A stretch of DNA of 64,000 bases from Rapana venosa (lineage: Eukaryota; Mollusca; Gastropoda; Neogastropoda; Muricidae): the NCBI GenBank assembly GCA_028751875.1, contig CM054154.1:56352369-56416368 (forward strand). Direction: 5' to 3'. The notes under the pieces were generated by a model. It ran no database searches and had not been told where the DNA came from. It saw nothing but the letters and a program-made list of their open reading frames with translations. Below, one piece after another: positions 41,234 through 54,679 of this stretch. Both the position numbers and the translations under genes were made by a program. Numbering within the stretch: position 1 is the stretch's first letter; each line of letters starts with the position of its first letter.

Positions 41234-43984
41234 GAGAGAAGGCAGATTTTCGGGAGTATCACTGCTAAGAATTTGAGAATCATCTGCCTAAAAATGATAG
41301 TTGATCTGATGATGATTTATTATGTGTGAAAGAGAGCAGTGTAGAGAGTGAAAAGAACAGGGCCGAGAACTGATCCCTGTGGGACTCCACATTCCAGTTT
41401 GGCAGGTGTTCATCGAATCTTGTTTACTGCAACTGTGTGGAATCGATCTGTAAGGTATGAACTGAACCAGGTGAGGGCTGTGCCTTTAATACCAAAAGTC
41501 TTTTGGAGATGGGAGAGAAGAATTGAGTGGTCTACAGTGTCGAAGGCTGCAGATAAGTCAAGAAGAGTGAGAAGGGGGATTTTTCCTGAGTCAGATGCGT
41601 GTAGAAGCGTGTGTAAGGTGTTGACTAGGGTAGTTTCGGTGCTGTGGTTGGCGCGATAGGCAGACTGGAAAGGGGGAAAGAGATTGTTTGAATGAAGATG
41701 GCTGTTGAGTTGTATCAGAACAACTTTTTCAAGGACTTTAGAGAAGAACGATAGGTTGGATACAGGTTTTAAATTATTCAGGTATTGGATCGAGTCGTGC
41801 TTTTTTTTTTTAAGTAGAGGTGTAACATTGCACTTTGGAGCGTTAAAAAAATTCTGAAAGAAGTGTGAGTTTACTGTTTTTGGATGTGGGTAAAGCTGGG
41901 AAAGGACGAGTGAAATGAGAACGGGGTATGATCAGACACATGATTTTATTGTCTTTTCATTTCTTTCAAAAATTGTTGGATTCTTTTCGCTTGCTGAATG
42001 AAAGAAAAGGGAGGAGTGCCAAAAAATTTGGGTCAGAAATTGCAGCTGAAAAGGAGTTGACCAAAAACTAGAGCAAATTGTTCGGACTTTGTCGAAAAGA
42101 ATGCGAAAAATCAAAGGGAAGTTCAGAGTGGTTGTAGATAAAAAGGCAGAGGGCTACCCTTCGGATCCAAGAAGATTGGATGTGAGGGAAAAGAGAATTT
42201 CATAGATGTTGCAGAAAGAATTGAAAAGATAAACTTTGTTTTTGCTAATGGTTTAAGGTTTTTGACTTTGTTGATTTGTTTACAAAGAAGCCATTTGTTT
42301 ATTCAGTTTTTTTTTTTTTTCGCTTTCCCCTTAGTTGTGGGCGTTTGCTTTTTGCGACCAGGATGTCATGGGTGTACCATGGTGCCGGGCTATCGGAGGA
42401 GATAGCAGTAGGGGTGCTGCTCAAGGAGTTGGCGAGGCGGTTTGAGTGCTTAAAAGGGTCAGAATGGCGGGTTTGTGATAGGCTTTCAGCAGCTTGGAAA
42501 GAAAATTTGAATTCTAGGCCTTGAGTTGTGATGGGTAATGTGCTTCTTCATTCTGATGGGTTTTTGCAAGTTGAGGAAGAAAAAAAGGAGAATGATGGGA
42601 GAGTTCGTCAGTGAAAGATCGACTGAAGTGACTAGACCTTGTGAGACATCGGAATAAGCCATCTAAATGTAACCAGATCTGGTTTGGTTCGTTTACCAGG
42701 GGAAAGAGAGTGATTTGATAAAGAAAAAAAAGACGTTGACATCAGGAGAAGACTGGTTGTCCCAAATTGAAGTTAAAATCACCCAAATTAAAAGTTTCTT
42801 TGGGGGAGAGGCTGTAAGGGTCAAGGGTGATGAAACTCTTTGGGGAAAAATGAAAAATGTTAAATAGTTTCTCAGTTGGGGGGGGAGGTAAAGGCAAAAG
42901 ACGTAACAGAGTGGCCCGGAAGTTGAGGTTGAATTACAGACGCAAAGATTCGGGGGGAAAAAAGGAAGGGAGTGACAGATAGAAAAGTTTGGGTGCAGAG
43001 TGTCTTTTTGATAGGGAAAGCCCCTCCCGGGAGAGGGGGGGAAAGAAAGAGTTTTTTAGCCAGGTGGTGTTAGCTTTTTATCTTTTGGTTCGTGACCCCG
43101 TGGGTTTTGCCAAATTCTGAAAAAAGGTTGACTATGTTGTGTTCAGAATGAAATTTAGAAAAAAAAATCGGCTTTTCCATCGAGCAGACGATTGCCGTTT
43201 AAAAAGCACACATGGGAAAATTGAAGAAAACTGAGAAATTGGGGAAGACGTGGTGGGACTATGACTATCAGAGGAAGAGAATGAAGGTGATGGTAGGGAT
43301 GTGGTGGTGGAAGAGCAGACAAGGTTTGGGCGGTGAGTCATGTGGGCATGGTAAAAGAAAAGGGGTCGTCAAGGGGGTTTTGTCTCAAAAAAATCACTAC
43401 CACACCGGGGACAAAACCGTCAGAGTCACAGCAAAGGTGAAGCATTGGAGGACAAGAAAGTGAAGCAGTGTTTGTGGTGGTAACAGTTGTTGTGGAAGTG
43501 ACGTCAGAAGTGATGGGGGCAGACAGATGTAGGGGAAGCACACTGCAGTTGATGACTATCCCCGCAGGGTTTTCCCTCGACTGGTTTTCGGGGTGGATCC
43601 AAGGTTTACAATATGTTCTTTGAGCCCGTTTTGATGTGGTGAGCCCCACGTGAGAAAAGAGCTTTCAAGTCTGTGACGTTTAGAGCATTGTGGTGGAGTG
43701 ACAAACACAGGGCAGTGAGGGAGGGGGTAGTTTTGGATCGGAATCACGGGCAAATGTGCACGCTGCAGCAGGGTCACAGTACAAAGGGTCACAAAGACCA
43801 GCGCGATGCAGTAAAACACAATCAGCAATGAAATTTTGAAAGAAAAAAAAGAATATCAAACAAAGAAAAAGTATAAATTTGAAATAAGTCGAAAGTCAAA
43901 CAATAAAAAAGAAACTGCTCTTGACGGGAGGACTCCAGGTGCCGTCACAAACACAAAGATACAAAACTTCCACGGGAAAGACGC

Positions 43985-44066
43985 CCGGGAAACACATCAA
44001 TGTCACACTCAAACAGGGACACACACACACACACACGCCACACACACACACACACACACCACACAA

Positions 44067-44104
<38 letters not shown>

Positions 44105-44135
44105 CACCACACACACCCCACACACACACACACCA
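43985..44135. repeat. (AC)n microsatellite with interruptions
   Basis: AC runs with CACCAC and ACAACAC interruptions at irregular spacing. Confidence 0.92.
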
Positions 44136-44165
44136 TGCAGCCACCAGGCGCAAAGGTGAACAAAG

Positions 44166-44408
44166 GTGAGTTAACATGAGTGTAGATTCCACTCCCACCC
44201 AAAGTCCGGATGAGACTTTAAACCGAGGCCCCTGTGCGAACACATGCAGAACATCTTGCGCACATGTTAAATCATGTTCCGCTTTTTGTAAGAGTAGGCC
44301 ATTGTGTGCTGGTGGGAACTGATGACAAAATTTACAAAACTGCATACGCACGGGGACTGGTTGTAAAAAAGCACAAGTGCTTATTCCTTTATCCTCGATT
44401 TCAAAGAA
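44166..44408 (+). mobile_element. SINE alpha, 5'-truncated
   Basis: It begins at 'ggtgagttaacatgagtgta' and carries 'taaaccgaggcccctgtgcg', 'agagtaggccattgtgtgct' and 'cacggggactggttgtaaaa', matching 16,353-16,590 of the full copy; the tail is A-rich. Confidence 0.75.
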
Positions 44409-44704
44409 TAAAATGGAAAAAATAGAAAAAAAGGATGCAGCCACAAGAGCAGTGCCACCCACTATTTAAAAAAACCCTATCTGCATGTGTTTTTTCATGA
44501 GAGTGGCTTTTTCTACAGAATTTTGCCAGGGTCAACTTTGTCCTGTAGCCTTGGGTTCTTTTACATGCACTGAAGGTGAGCGTGAAGCTCCTGTGGTCGA
44601 CAGCTGTAATGGAGACAGGTGACGGAGGGGAGTGAATGTTGCACACGGGACGACAGTTGATTGAGACGTCAAAAGGACGACCACCCAGACCAAACTGCTG
44701 TAAA

Positions 44705-45185
44705 ACAGCTGTAGCAGACAGACAGGAGAACAGCTGTAGCAGACAGACAGGAGAACAGCTGTAGCAGACAGACAGGAGAACAGCTGTAGCAGACAGACAG
44801 GAGAACAGCTGTAGCAGACAGACAGGAGAACAGCTGTAGCAGACAGACAGGAGAACAGCTGTAGCAGACAGACAGGAGAACAGCTGTAGCAGACAGACAG
44901 GAAAACAGCTGTAGCAGACAGACAGGAGGGAAAAGCTGTAGAGACAGAAGGAGACAGCTGTAGCAGACAGACAGGAAAACAGCTGTAGCAGACAGACAGG
45001 AGAACAGCTGTAGCAGACAGACAGGAGAACAGCTGTAGCAGACAGACAGGAGAAAAGCTGTAGCAGACAGACAGGAGAACAGCTGTAGCAGACAGACAGG
45101 AGAACAGCTGTAGCAGACAGACAGGAAAACAGCTGTAGCAGACAGACAGGAGAACAGCTGTAGCAGACAGACAGGAAAACAGCCG
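44705..45185. repeat. 25-bp minisatellite, about 19 units
   Basis: The unit has 25 bases and contains 'agctgtagcagacagacagg' followed by 'agaac' (or 'aaaac' in a few units). One imperfect unit, where the period slips, lies at 44,928-44,958. Because 25 is not a multiple of 3 and the unit has no minus-strand stop in any frame, all three minus frames stay open. Confidence 0.97.
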
Positions 45186-45242
45186 GGGCTGACACAGGGA
45201 TTGACAGCAGAGTGGTACAGACCATTCCACCTCCATCCCATG

Positions 45243-45795
45243 CATGAATGCACACACAACATGAATGCACACACAACATGAATGCACACACAACATGAAT
45301 GCACATACAACAGGAATGCACATACAGCATGAATGCACATACAGCATGAATGCACATACAGCATGAATGCACGCACAACATGAATGCACATACAGCATGA
45401 ATGCACATACAACATGAATGCACATACAGCATGAATGCACGCACAACATGAATGCACATACAGCATGAATGCACATACAACATGAATGCACATACAGCAT
45501 GAATGCACATACAACATGAATGCACATACAGCATGAATGCACTCACAACATGAATGCACATACAGCATGAATGCACATACAACATGAATTGAATACAGCA
45601 TGAAAGCACTACAACATGAATGCACATACAGCATGAATGCACATACAACATGAATGCACATACAGCATGAATGCACATACAACATGAATGCACATACAGC
45701 ATGAATGCACATACAACATGAATGCACATACAGCATGAATGCACATACAACATGAATGCACATAGAGCATGAATGCACTCACAACATGAATGCGC
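45243..45795. repeat. 17-bp minisatellite with alternating unit types
   Basis: The unit is 'catgaatgcacatacaa' and its sister has 'cagcatgaatgcacata'; the two alternate over much of the array, making a 34-bp higher-order repeat. Variants (acgcacaac, actcacaac) recur at intervals. Like its neighbour, it is free of stops in all minus frames, so apparent proteins of 336-467 residues spanning both arrays are artefacts. Confidence 0.97.
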
Positions 45796-46216
45796 ACAAC
45801 TCAAAATCCCCTTCTGCCTTATGACAAAATTATAAAAAACACCATGTGTGCAAAGGTATCTTGTTCAGACGCCATCCCTGAAGTCGGAGTGTGGCTACCT
45901 TGATGGTGGCTAACAACGGTCACCTACACAACATCTTTCCACAGGTGGACCTTGGAGCGCTAGCTGGGGTACAAAACACACAGACCCGCCAGAAAATGGT
46001 TTTTAACACACACACACACTGAGAAACAAAAAGCTATTAACACAAACACAGAGCAACACAAAAACTCACAGACACCTCTGGCACAAAAAAAATCCTGGAC
46101 ATTTTCACTGAAAAACTGCAGATGGTTTGCACTGCGTTGGGTGAAGAGAACCAAGTGATTCCAGCATACTGCCATTTCTTAGAGAAGAACACGACACACA
46201 GCAAAGGGAAACCAAC

Positions 46217-46280
46217 CTGTTTTCACCAGAATTCCCTTCATGCCACAGTTCTGTGCCCCTGCTACGTCATCTCGAGCATC
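46217..46280 (-). CDS. HAD-family phosphatase exon (HDHD2/LHPP-type)
   Basis: Minus-strand exon of 64 bp between TTCTCCTCAG|GATGC and AAAACAG|GTTGGT, entering in phase 0 and leaving in phase 1. It encodes DARDDVAGAQNCG followed by MKGILVKTG. This is the conserved region around HAD motif IV of the HDHD2/LHPP subfamily (haloacid-dehalogenase-like phosphatases with a C2 cap). In human HDHD2, as I recall it, the corresponding segment follows IGDD and precedes a KTGKY-type block. The acidic pair (DD) takes part in Mg2+ binding in the family. Closer resemblance to HDHD2 than LHPP is judged by the GILVKTG wording. No other exon of the gene is recognised in the window; the next 8 kb upstream is minisatellite, presumably intronic. 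Confidence 0.75.
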
Positions 46281-46314
46281 CTGAGGAGAACAGACCATGA
46301 CAACCGTTTATAAC

Positions 46315-46688
46315 CATTCCCTCCTTCTTCCCACACACACTCCATTCCCTGCTTCTTCACACACACTCCATTCCCTGCTTCTTCACACACATACACTCCA
46401 TTCCCTGCTTCTCACACACACACTCCATTCACCTGCTTCTTCACACCACAAAACAACTCCATTTCCCTCCTTCACACACACACTCCATTCCCTCCTCCTT
46501 CACACACACACCACACACTCCTTCCCTCTCACACACACACACCAAACCTTCTTCACACACACACTCCAATCCCTTCTCACAACACACCACTCACACTCCA
46601 TTCCTTCATCTTCACACACTCCATTCCATTCTTCACACACACACTCCATTCCCTTCTCTTCACAACTGGTCATCACTATTCCCTTCTT

Positions 46689-46726
<38 letters not shown>

Positions 46727-49700
46727 ACACACACACACAACTTCACACACACACACACACACACAACACACACACACTCACACACACACACACACACTCA
46801 CAGCCACACACACACACACACAGCCCATTCCCTTCTTTTCACACACACACACACTCCATTCATTCTTCTTCACAAACACACACACACTCCCATTCCCTTC
46901 TTCACACACACACACTCCATTCCTGCTTCTCACACACCAACACTACTACACCATTTTCCCTGCTTCTTCACACAACACACTCCCATTCCCTGCTTCTTCA
47001 CACACACACTCTCCATTCCCTTCTTCCTTCCCACACACACACACTCCATTCCTCTTCACACACACACACATCTCCATTACCTTCTCACACACACACACTC
47101 CCAATTCCCTTCTTCTTCACACAAACAATATTCCCTTCTTATCCAATAATCCTTCTCTTCTATCTCTCTCACACACGACACAATCCATTCTCTTCTTCAC
47201 ACACAATCCACTTCTCTTCTTCCACACATACACTACATTCTCTATCTTCATCACAATTCCCCATTCTCTTCTTCACACACAATCATTCTCTTCTTCACAC
47301 ACAATCATTTCTCTTTTTCTACACACACACACACACACTATATTTCTCTTCTTCACACACACACACACACACAGCACAATCCATTCTCTTCTCACACAAC
47401 AATCACTTCTCTTTTTCAAAACACACACACACACCACGACACACAACATTCCTCTACTTCACACACACAATCCATATCTCTTCTTCACCACCAATCCTAT
47501 TCCTCTCCTTACAGACACACACACACAAATATGATTCAATATACATACCAAATAAATCACGTTCTCCGTTCTTCTTCACACACACAATCCATTCTCTTCT
47601 TCACACACACCATCTATTCTCTCCTTCAGACACACACACAATCCGTTCTCTTCTTCACACACACAATCCATTCTCTTATCTTCACACAGACCAATCTATT
47701 CTCTTCCTTCAACACACACACCAATCCGTGCTCTTCTCACACACACAATCCATTCTCTTCTCACACCACAATCCTATTCTCTCCTTCAGACACACCAACA
47801 ATCCGTTCTCTCTTCACAACACAATCCAATCTCTTATTCAACACACACAATCTATTCTCTCCTTCAGACACACACACAATCGTTCTCTTCTTACACACAC
47901 AATCCATTCTCTTCTTCACACACTCACAATCTATTCTCTCCTTCAGACACACACACAATCCGTTTTCTCCTTCTTCCACACACCCAATCCATTTCTTCTT
48001 CACACACACAATTCTATCTCTCCTTCAGACTCACACAACAATTCCGTTCCTCTCTTCACACAACACAATCTATTCTCTCCTACAGACACACACACAATCC
48101 TTCTCTTCTTCAACATCCACAATCATGTCTCTTCTTCACACACACAAACTATTCTCTCCTTCAGACACACACACAATCCTTTTCTCTTCTTCACACACAC
48201 AATCCAATCTCTTCTTCAAACACACACAATCCATTCTCAGCTTCATACACACACACAATCCATTCTCATCTTCATACACACTACAAAAATCTATTCTATT
48301 TTTTTCACGCACACAATCTATTATCTTCTTCAACACACACAATCCAGTTCTCTTCTTCACACACACCACAATCCATCTCTTCTTCCCACAATACATTCTC
48401 TTCTCTTCAGACACACACAATCCTTCTCTTCTTCACACACACCATTCTCTTTTCTTTCTTCACAAACACACAATCAATATCTTCTTCACACACAATCCAG
48501 TCCTCTTTTTCTATTGCACACACAATTCATTCCCTTCTTCACACACAATCCCACTCTTCTTCACACACACAAAGAAATCTAGTTCTCTTCTTCACACACA
48601 TAATCTGTTTCTTCATCACACACACACACATAATCCTTCTCATTCTTCACACAGAATCCAATTCTCTTCTACACACGCACAATCCATTCTCATTCTTCAC
48701 ACACACATAATCCAACCCTCTTTACTTTTTGACACACACACATAATCCATTCTCTTCTTTAGACACACACATAAATCCATTCTCTTCTTTAGACCCACAA
48801 CATAATCCATCCTCTTCTCTAGACACACACACATAATCCATCCTCTCTTAAGACGAACACACACATAATCCTATCCCTTCTTTAGAAACACACATAACCA
48901 TGTCTCTTCTTTAGACAACCACACATAATCCATCCTCTTCTTTAGACAACACACACATAATCCATTCTCTCTTCTTTTAGACACACACATAATCCATCCT
49001 CTTCATTAGACACAGCACACATAATCCATTCTCTTCTTACCCACACACATAATCCATTCACTTCTTTAGACACACACATAATCCATCCTCTTCTTAGACA
49101 CACACACATAATCCATCCCTCTTCTTTAGACACAACACACATAATCCAACCTCTTCTTTAGACACACACACATAATTCCATCCTCTTCTTTAACACACAC
49201 ACTAATTCCATTCTCTTCTTCAGACACACCTCACAATCCAATCTCTTCTTCACACAGGCAATCCATTCGCTCTTTTCCCACAGCAACAAACTATTCTCCT
49301 CTTCACACACACAGAATCCATTCTCTTCCTTCACACACAATCCTTTCTCTTCAATCACCAAACACACACAATCCATTCCTCCCTATTCTTACACACACAA
49401 TCCATTCTTTTCTTCACACACACAAGCATTTCCTCTTCACATACAATCCATTCTCCTTCACACGCACATTCTATTCCACTTCTCACACACACAAATCTAT
49501 GCTCTTCTACACACACAATCCATTCTCTTCTTGACACAATCCATTCTCCTATTCACACACATATAAATCAAATACTCTTCATCACACACACAATCCAGTC
49601 TTTTTCTTCGCACACACACAATCCATTCTTTTTCTTCACACACATTCCATTCTCTTCTTCACACACACAATCCGTTTTCTTCGTTCGCACACAAACCATT

Positions 49701-52700
49701 CTCTCTTCACACACACACCATTCTCTCTTCACACACAATCGTTCTCTTCTTCACACACAAACCATTCTCCTTCTTCACACACACACAATCCATTCTCTTC
49801 TTCACACACACAAACCATTCTCTCCTTCACACATTTGCAATCCCTTCTCTTCTTCAGTCACAAACACACAATTCATTCTCTTCTTCACACTCAAACACAC
49901 TCCATTCTCTTCTTCACACACAAACCATTCTCTTCTTCACACAAATAGTTCATCCTCTTCTTCAGACACACATAATCCATTATCTTCTTCTCTCACACAA
50001 TCCATCCTCCTCTCTTCACACACACACAATTCCCATTCTCTTTGTCACAACCACAATCCATCACTTCTTCACCACATAATTCATTTACTTTTCACACACA
50101 CACACAATCCATTCTCATCCTTCACACACACAATCCATTCTTTCTTAAACTCACAATCCATTCTCTTCTTCACACACAAATCCAATTCTTTCCTTCCCCA
50201 CACAATTCCAATATCTTCTTCACACAACCAATGCCATTATCTTCTCGCACACTCAAATCCATTCTCTTCTTCACACACAATCTATTCTCTTCTTCACACA
50301 CACAATATATTTCTCTTCCTCAAAGACACAATTCCATTTTCCTTCTTCAAAGACACACAGAATCCATGCTTTTCTTCAACACACTCAATCCTTCACTTCT
50401 ATTCTTACACACACAACTACATTCCCTCCGATTCACACACAATCCAATCTCTTCCTTCACACATCAGAGAAAATCATTCTCTTCTTCACACACATACACT
50501 AAATCCAATCCGCTTTTCTTCACCCACCAAAAAGTCATTATCTTCTCACACACACAACAATCCATTCACTTCTTCACGACACATAGTCCCATTCTCTTCT
50601 TCACACACACAATCCATTCTCTTCTTAACACACTCATAATCCATTCTTTCTTCACCACACAATCCATTCTCTTTTCTCCTTCCACACATAATGTATCCTC
50701 CTCTTCACACACAATCCATTCCTTCTTCACATCACACAATCCATTGCTCTTCTTCACTACACACAATCCATTCTCTCTTCAGACACACACAATCCATTCT
50801 CTACTTCACACACAAGCCATTCTCTACTTCACACAACACAATTCATTCACTTCTTCCACACACTATCATTCTCTCCTACACACACCATCAAATCTCTCTT
50901 CACACACATATCCATTCTCTTCTTCACACACACAATCCATTCTCTTCTCGCACACAACAATCCATATTCTTCAGACACACACACATTCCATTCTCTTCTT
51001 CACACACCATCTCACTCTCCTTTCTCAGACAACACACAATCCATTCTCCCTTTCACACACAATCCATGATCTTCTTCGCACACACAATCCCATTCTCTGC
51101 TTCACACACAAACCTTCTTTATTCACACCACGCAATCCATCTCTCTCATACACACATCCATTATCTTTTTCACACACAAGACCATTCTCTTCTTTCAAAC
51201 ACACACACAATCCATTCTCTTCGTCACAAACACTCCATCCATGCCTCTTCTTCAGACACACAACAATCCAATTCTCTCTCCACACACACCAAATCCATTC
51301 TTCTCTTCAGACACACACACATCCCATTCTCTTCTTCACACACAATCCGTTTCTCCATCACACACAATCCTGTCTCTTCTTCACACAACCCATCTCTTCT
51401 ACACACACAGTCCATTGTAGTCTTTCATACACACAATCCATTCTCTTCGTCAGACACACACACCATTCTTTTTTTTCTTCACACACAAAAAATCCCATTC
51501 TCTTCTTCACACACACAATCCAGTCTCTTCCTTCACATACACAATCCATTCCTCTCTTCAAACACAACTCACAACCATCTCTCCGTTCTTCACATTCATA
51601 ATCCTTTTCTCCTTCCACACACAACCTTTCTCTTCTTCATACAATCCATTCTCTCCTTCAATCACACAATTCATTGAAGTTTTCTCACACAGAATCGAAA
51701 TCTATCTCTCACACACACAATCCATTCTCTTCTTCATACACACACAATCCATTCTCTTCTTGACACACAATCCATTCTCTCCTTCACACACAATCAGTCT
51801 CTTCTTCACACACCAAACCCATTCTCTTCTTCATACAAACACATAATCCATGCTCTTCTCCCACACAATCCATTCTCTCATTCGCACACACAAAACTTCA
51901 GATTCTATTTTTCAACACACCACACACACACTATCAATTCTCTTCATCCTCACACAACAATACACACACACTCCATTCACTGACTTCACACACGCAAATC
52001 CATTCTTCTTTCTTCTCACACACAATCCATTCTCTAAACTGCACACACACACAAATCCTTTCTCTTGTTTCACACACACCATCCCATTTTCTTCTTTAGT
52101 GAAACACACAATTCATTCTCTTCTTCACCACACAAACCATTCTCTTCTTCACACACAATCCATTCTCTTTCTTCACACACACAATCCATTCTCTTCTTCA
52201 CACACACAATCCATACTCTTTCACACACACACACACACACTCCATTTTCTTCTTCACACACACAATCCAGTTCTTTTTCACAAATCACAACAATTCAATC
52301 TCTTCTCCTTCATACACCACAACATCCGGTGTTTTCTCAACACACAATCCCATTCTCTTCTCATACAACACACAATCCAATCTCTTCTCACACAACACAC
52401 CATCCTTCTCTCCTTCACACACATGCAATCCATTCTTTTCTTCAGGCACACACACAAATTCAATCTCTTCTCACACTCAAACACACTCCATTTCTTTTCC
52501 TCACACAGCACAATCCATTTCTCTTCTTCACACAATAGTCCATTTTCTTCTTCCAGAGACACACATAATCCATTGTCTTTCTTCTCACCCACAATCCATT
52601 CTCCTCTTCTTCACACACATTCCATGTCTTCTTCACAAACAATCCATTCTCTTCGTCACAACGCAACCCTCCGATTCTTACTTAAACAGATAATCCATTC

Positions 52701-54400
52701 TCTTCTTCTTCCACACACAATCCTTCTTTTCACACACACAATCATTATCTTCTTCGCACACCCAAACTCCATTTCTTCATCACAGACAATCCATTATCTT
52801 CTTTACACCCATACATTCTCTTCTCAGAAGACACAATGCCATATCTTATTCACGCATACACACAGAATCCATGCTTTCCTTCAGACACACTCAATCCATT
52901 CACTTCTTCTACACCCACACATTCCATTCCCTCCTTCACAACACAAAATCCAATCACTTCTTCACACACGCCCAAAGTCCCATTCTCTTCTCACGCACAC
53001 AACACAATCCATCTTCTTCTTCACATACAATCCATGCTCTTCCTCACACACAAGCCATTTTTCTTCTCACACACACCTATTCTCTGTTTTCACAACCACA
53101 CAATCCATTCTCTTCTTCACACATACAATCCATTCTTTTTCCTCACACACATTCCATTTCCCCCCTCACACCTAATGCATCCTCCTCTTCACACACTTAA
53201 TCCATTCTTTTCTTCACACACAAAATCCATTCTCTTCTTCACAACACACAATCCATTTCTCTTCTTCAGACACACACAATCGATTCTCTAATCTTTCACA
53301 CACAACCAATCCATTATCTTTTTTCTCACACATAATGCATCCTCCTCGTCACACACATAATCCATTCTTTTCTTCACACACAAAAATCCTAATCTCTTCT
53401 TCTCACACACAAATCCATCTCTTCTACAGCAACACACTCCTTCTCTTCTCACACACACACAATCCATTCTCTTCTTCCCCCCCCCACCCCCCCCATCACA
53501 TTCAATCCATTCTCTTCTTCGCAACACCACACAATCCATATTCTTCATACACACACAGGGCCAGTCACGTCTTCACACACACTCAGCTTCCTCTTCTTCA
53601 CTACACAATCCACTCTCTTCTTCACACACACAATCCATTCTTCTTCTTCGCACACACACATCCATGTTCCTTCAGACACACACACACACTCCACGTCTCT
53701 TCTTCACACACACTCAAATCCATTCCTCCTTCACACACACCAATCCATACATCTTCTTACACACACATATCCATTTCTCTTCTCACACACCACAATCCAT
53801 GCTCTTCTTCACCCACACAATCCATTCTCTGCTTCACACACAATCCATACTCTTTTTCACACACGCAATCCATTTCTTCTTCCACACACAATCCATTCTT
53901 TTCTTCACACACCACCATAATCCATTCTCTCTTCACATACACAATTCCAATTTCTTTTTTCAGACCACACACATAATCCATTCTCTTCTTCACACACGAC
54001 AATCCATTCTCTTCTTCACACACAACTATTCGTTTTCACACACACACAATCTACTCTCTTCCTTCACACACACAATCCATTCTCTCCTTCACACACACAA
54101 TTCCCTATCTCTTCTTCACACACACAATCATTCTCTTACTTCACACACACAATCCAATCATCTTCTTCAGACACACAATACCTTCATCTTCTTCTTCACA
54201 CACATAATCCAATCCTCTTCTTCCGCACAATCCGTCTCTTCTTCTTCTTCAAGACACACACAAACTCCATTCTCTCTCCTTCTTCAAACACTCAATCCAT
54301 TCTCTTCTTTATACAATCCATTCTCTTCTTCACACACACAATCCATTCTCTTCTTCACACACAATCCATTCTCTTCTTCTTCAGACACACACACACAATC
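46315..54400. repeat. 8-kb CA/CT-rich minisatellite, about 25-bp period
   Basis: The unit is roughly 'aatccattctcttcttcaca' plus a variable CA run (23-29 bases in all), over 300 units. Sub-blocks differ: 46,315-47,100 has 'ctccattccctgcttcttca'; 47,600-48,200 alternates 'cttcttcac' with 'ctccttcagac'; 48,570-49,230 has 'ataatccat...ctctttagac'. A (CA)n of about 50 bp sits at 46,690-46,745. The + strand has very few G. Long ORFs rich in H, S, T, F and L on plus, and in C, V, E and K on minus, are repeat translations. Confidence 0.95.
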
Positions 54401-54419
54401 CAACAGTTTAGTGTCCGTG

Positions 54420-54500
54420 GTTAGTGTGTGTGCTTTGTTTTGACTCTTGCTGATCTGGGCAGTGTGTGTGTGCTTTTTTCATTTCTTTTTTTTCCCAGTG
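54420..54500. other. junction after the minisatellite, GT-rich
   Basis: Two near-identical 'gtgtgtgtgctttgttttgac' and 'gtgtgtgtgcttttttcattt' segments lie side by side; no gene is seen. Confidence 0.4.
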
Positions 54501-54679
54501 CTTTTTTTACACCCACTCCCCCTGTGTAGCACAGCTGCTAAGGATTAAGTTCTGACATGAAGAGTGACAGCAAGCCAGTTTGCATGCATATACTTACAAT
54601 TATAGTGAACAATATTAGGGTGGGAAACAATGAATCTGTGCGCCCAAGAAATTATAGTACACAATAAAGTTATGCAAGA

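Larger units (their letters stand above)
40236..44165 (-). mobile_element. CR1/L2-like LINE (copy B), decayed, without the 1.2-kb insertion
   Basis: It shows the same order as copy A: 3' end with 'gcgctatataaattcc' (40,240-40,260), RT C-terminal half (40,488-41,233 in three frames: SVSGPSIWNDLPLSL, LILSRLDYCNSLLAGLPAS, LNADKTESMLVG), RT palm and fingers (41,300-41,780), endonuclease region (42,300-43,250, heavily shifted), and 5' region (43,450-44,165). At the position where copy A is interrupted it reads 'tgtgtgaaagagagcagtgt' without a break. The 41,800-43,900 part has many single-base expansions of A, G and T, worse than the RT half. Confidence 0.82.

Noticed and set aside
44401..45804. 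467-codon Cys/His-rich protein on minus
   Set aside because: It is a translation of the 17-bp and 25-bp minisatellites; all three frames give similar repeats.
46122..46313. 63-codon plus-strand ORF
   Set aside because: It is the antisense of the HAD phosphatase exon, whose minus-strand reading has family motifs and splice sites.
46297..48582. 761-codon His/Ser/Thr-rich protein on plus, and similar ORFs to 54.4 kb
   Set aside because: They are translations of the CA/CT minisatellite, with overlapping frames open at the same places.
46315..54400. CRISPR-like array
   Set aside because: Units are directly tandem with no spacers, the period is variable, and the surrounding DNA is clearly animal.
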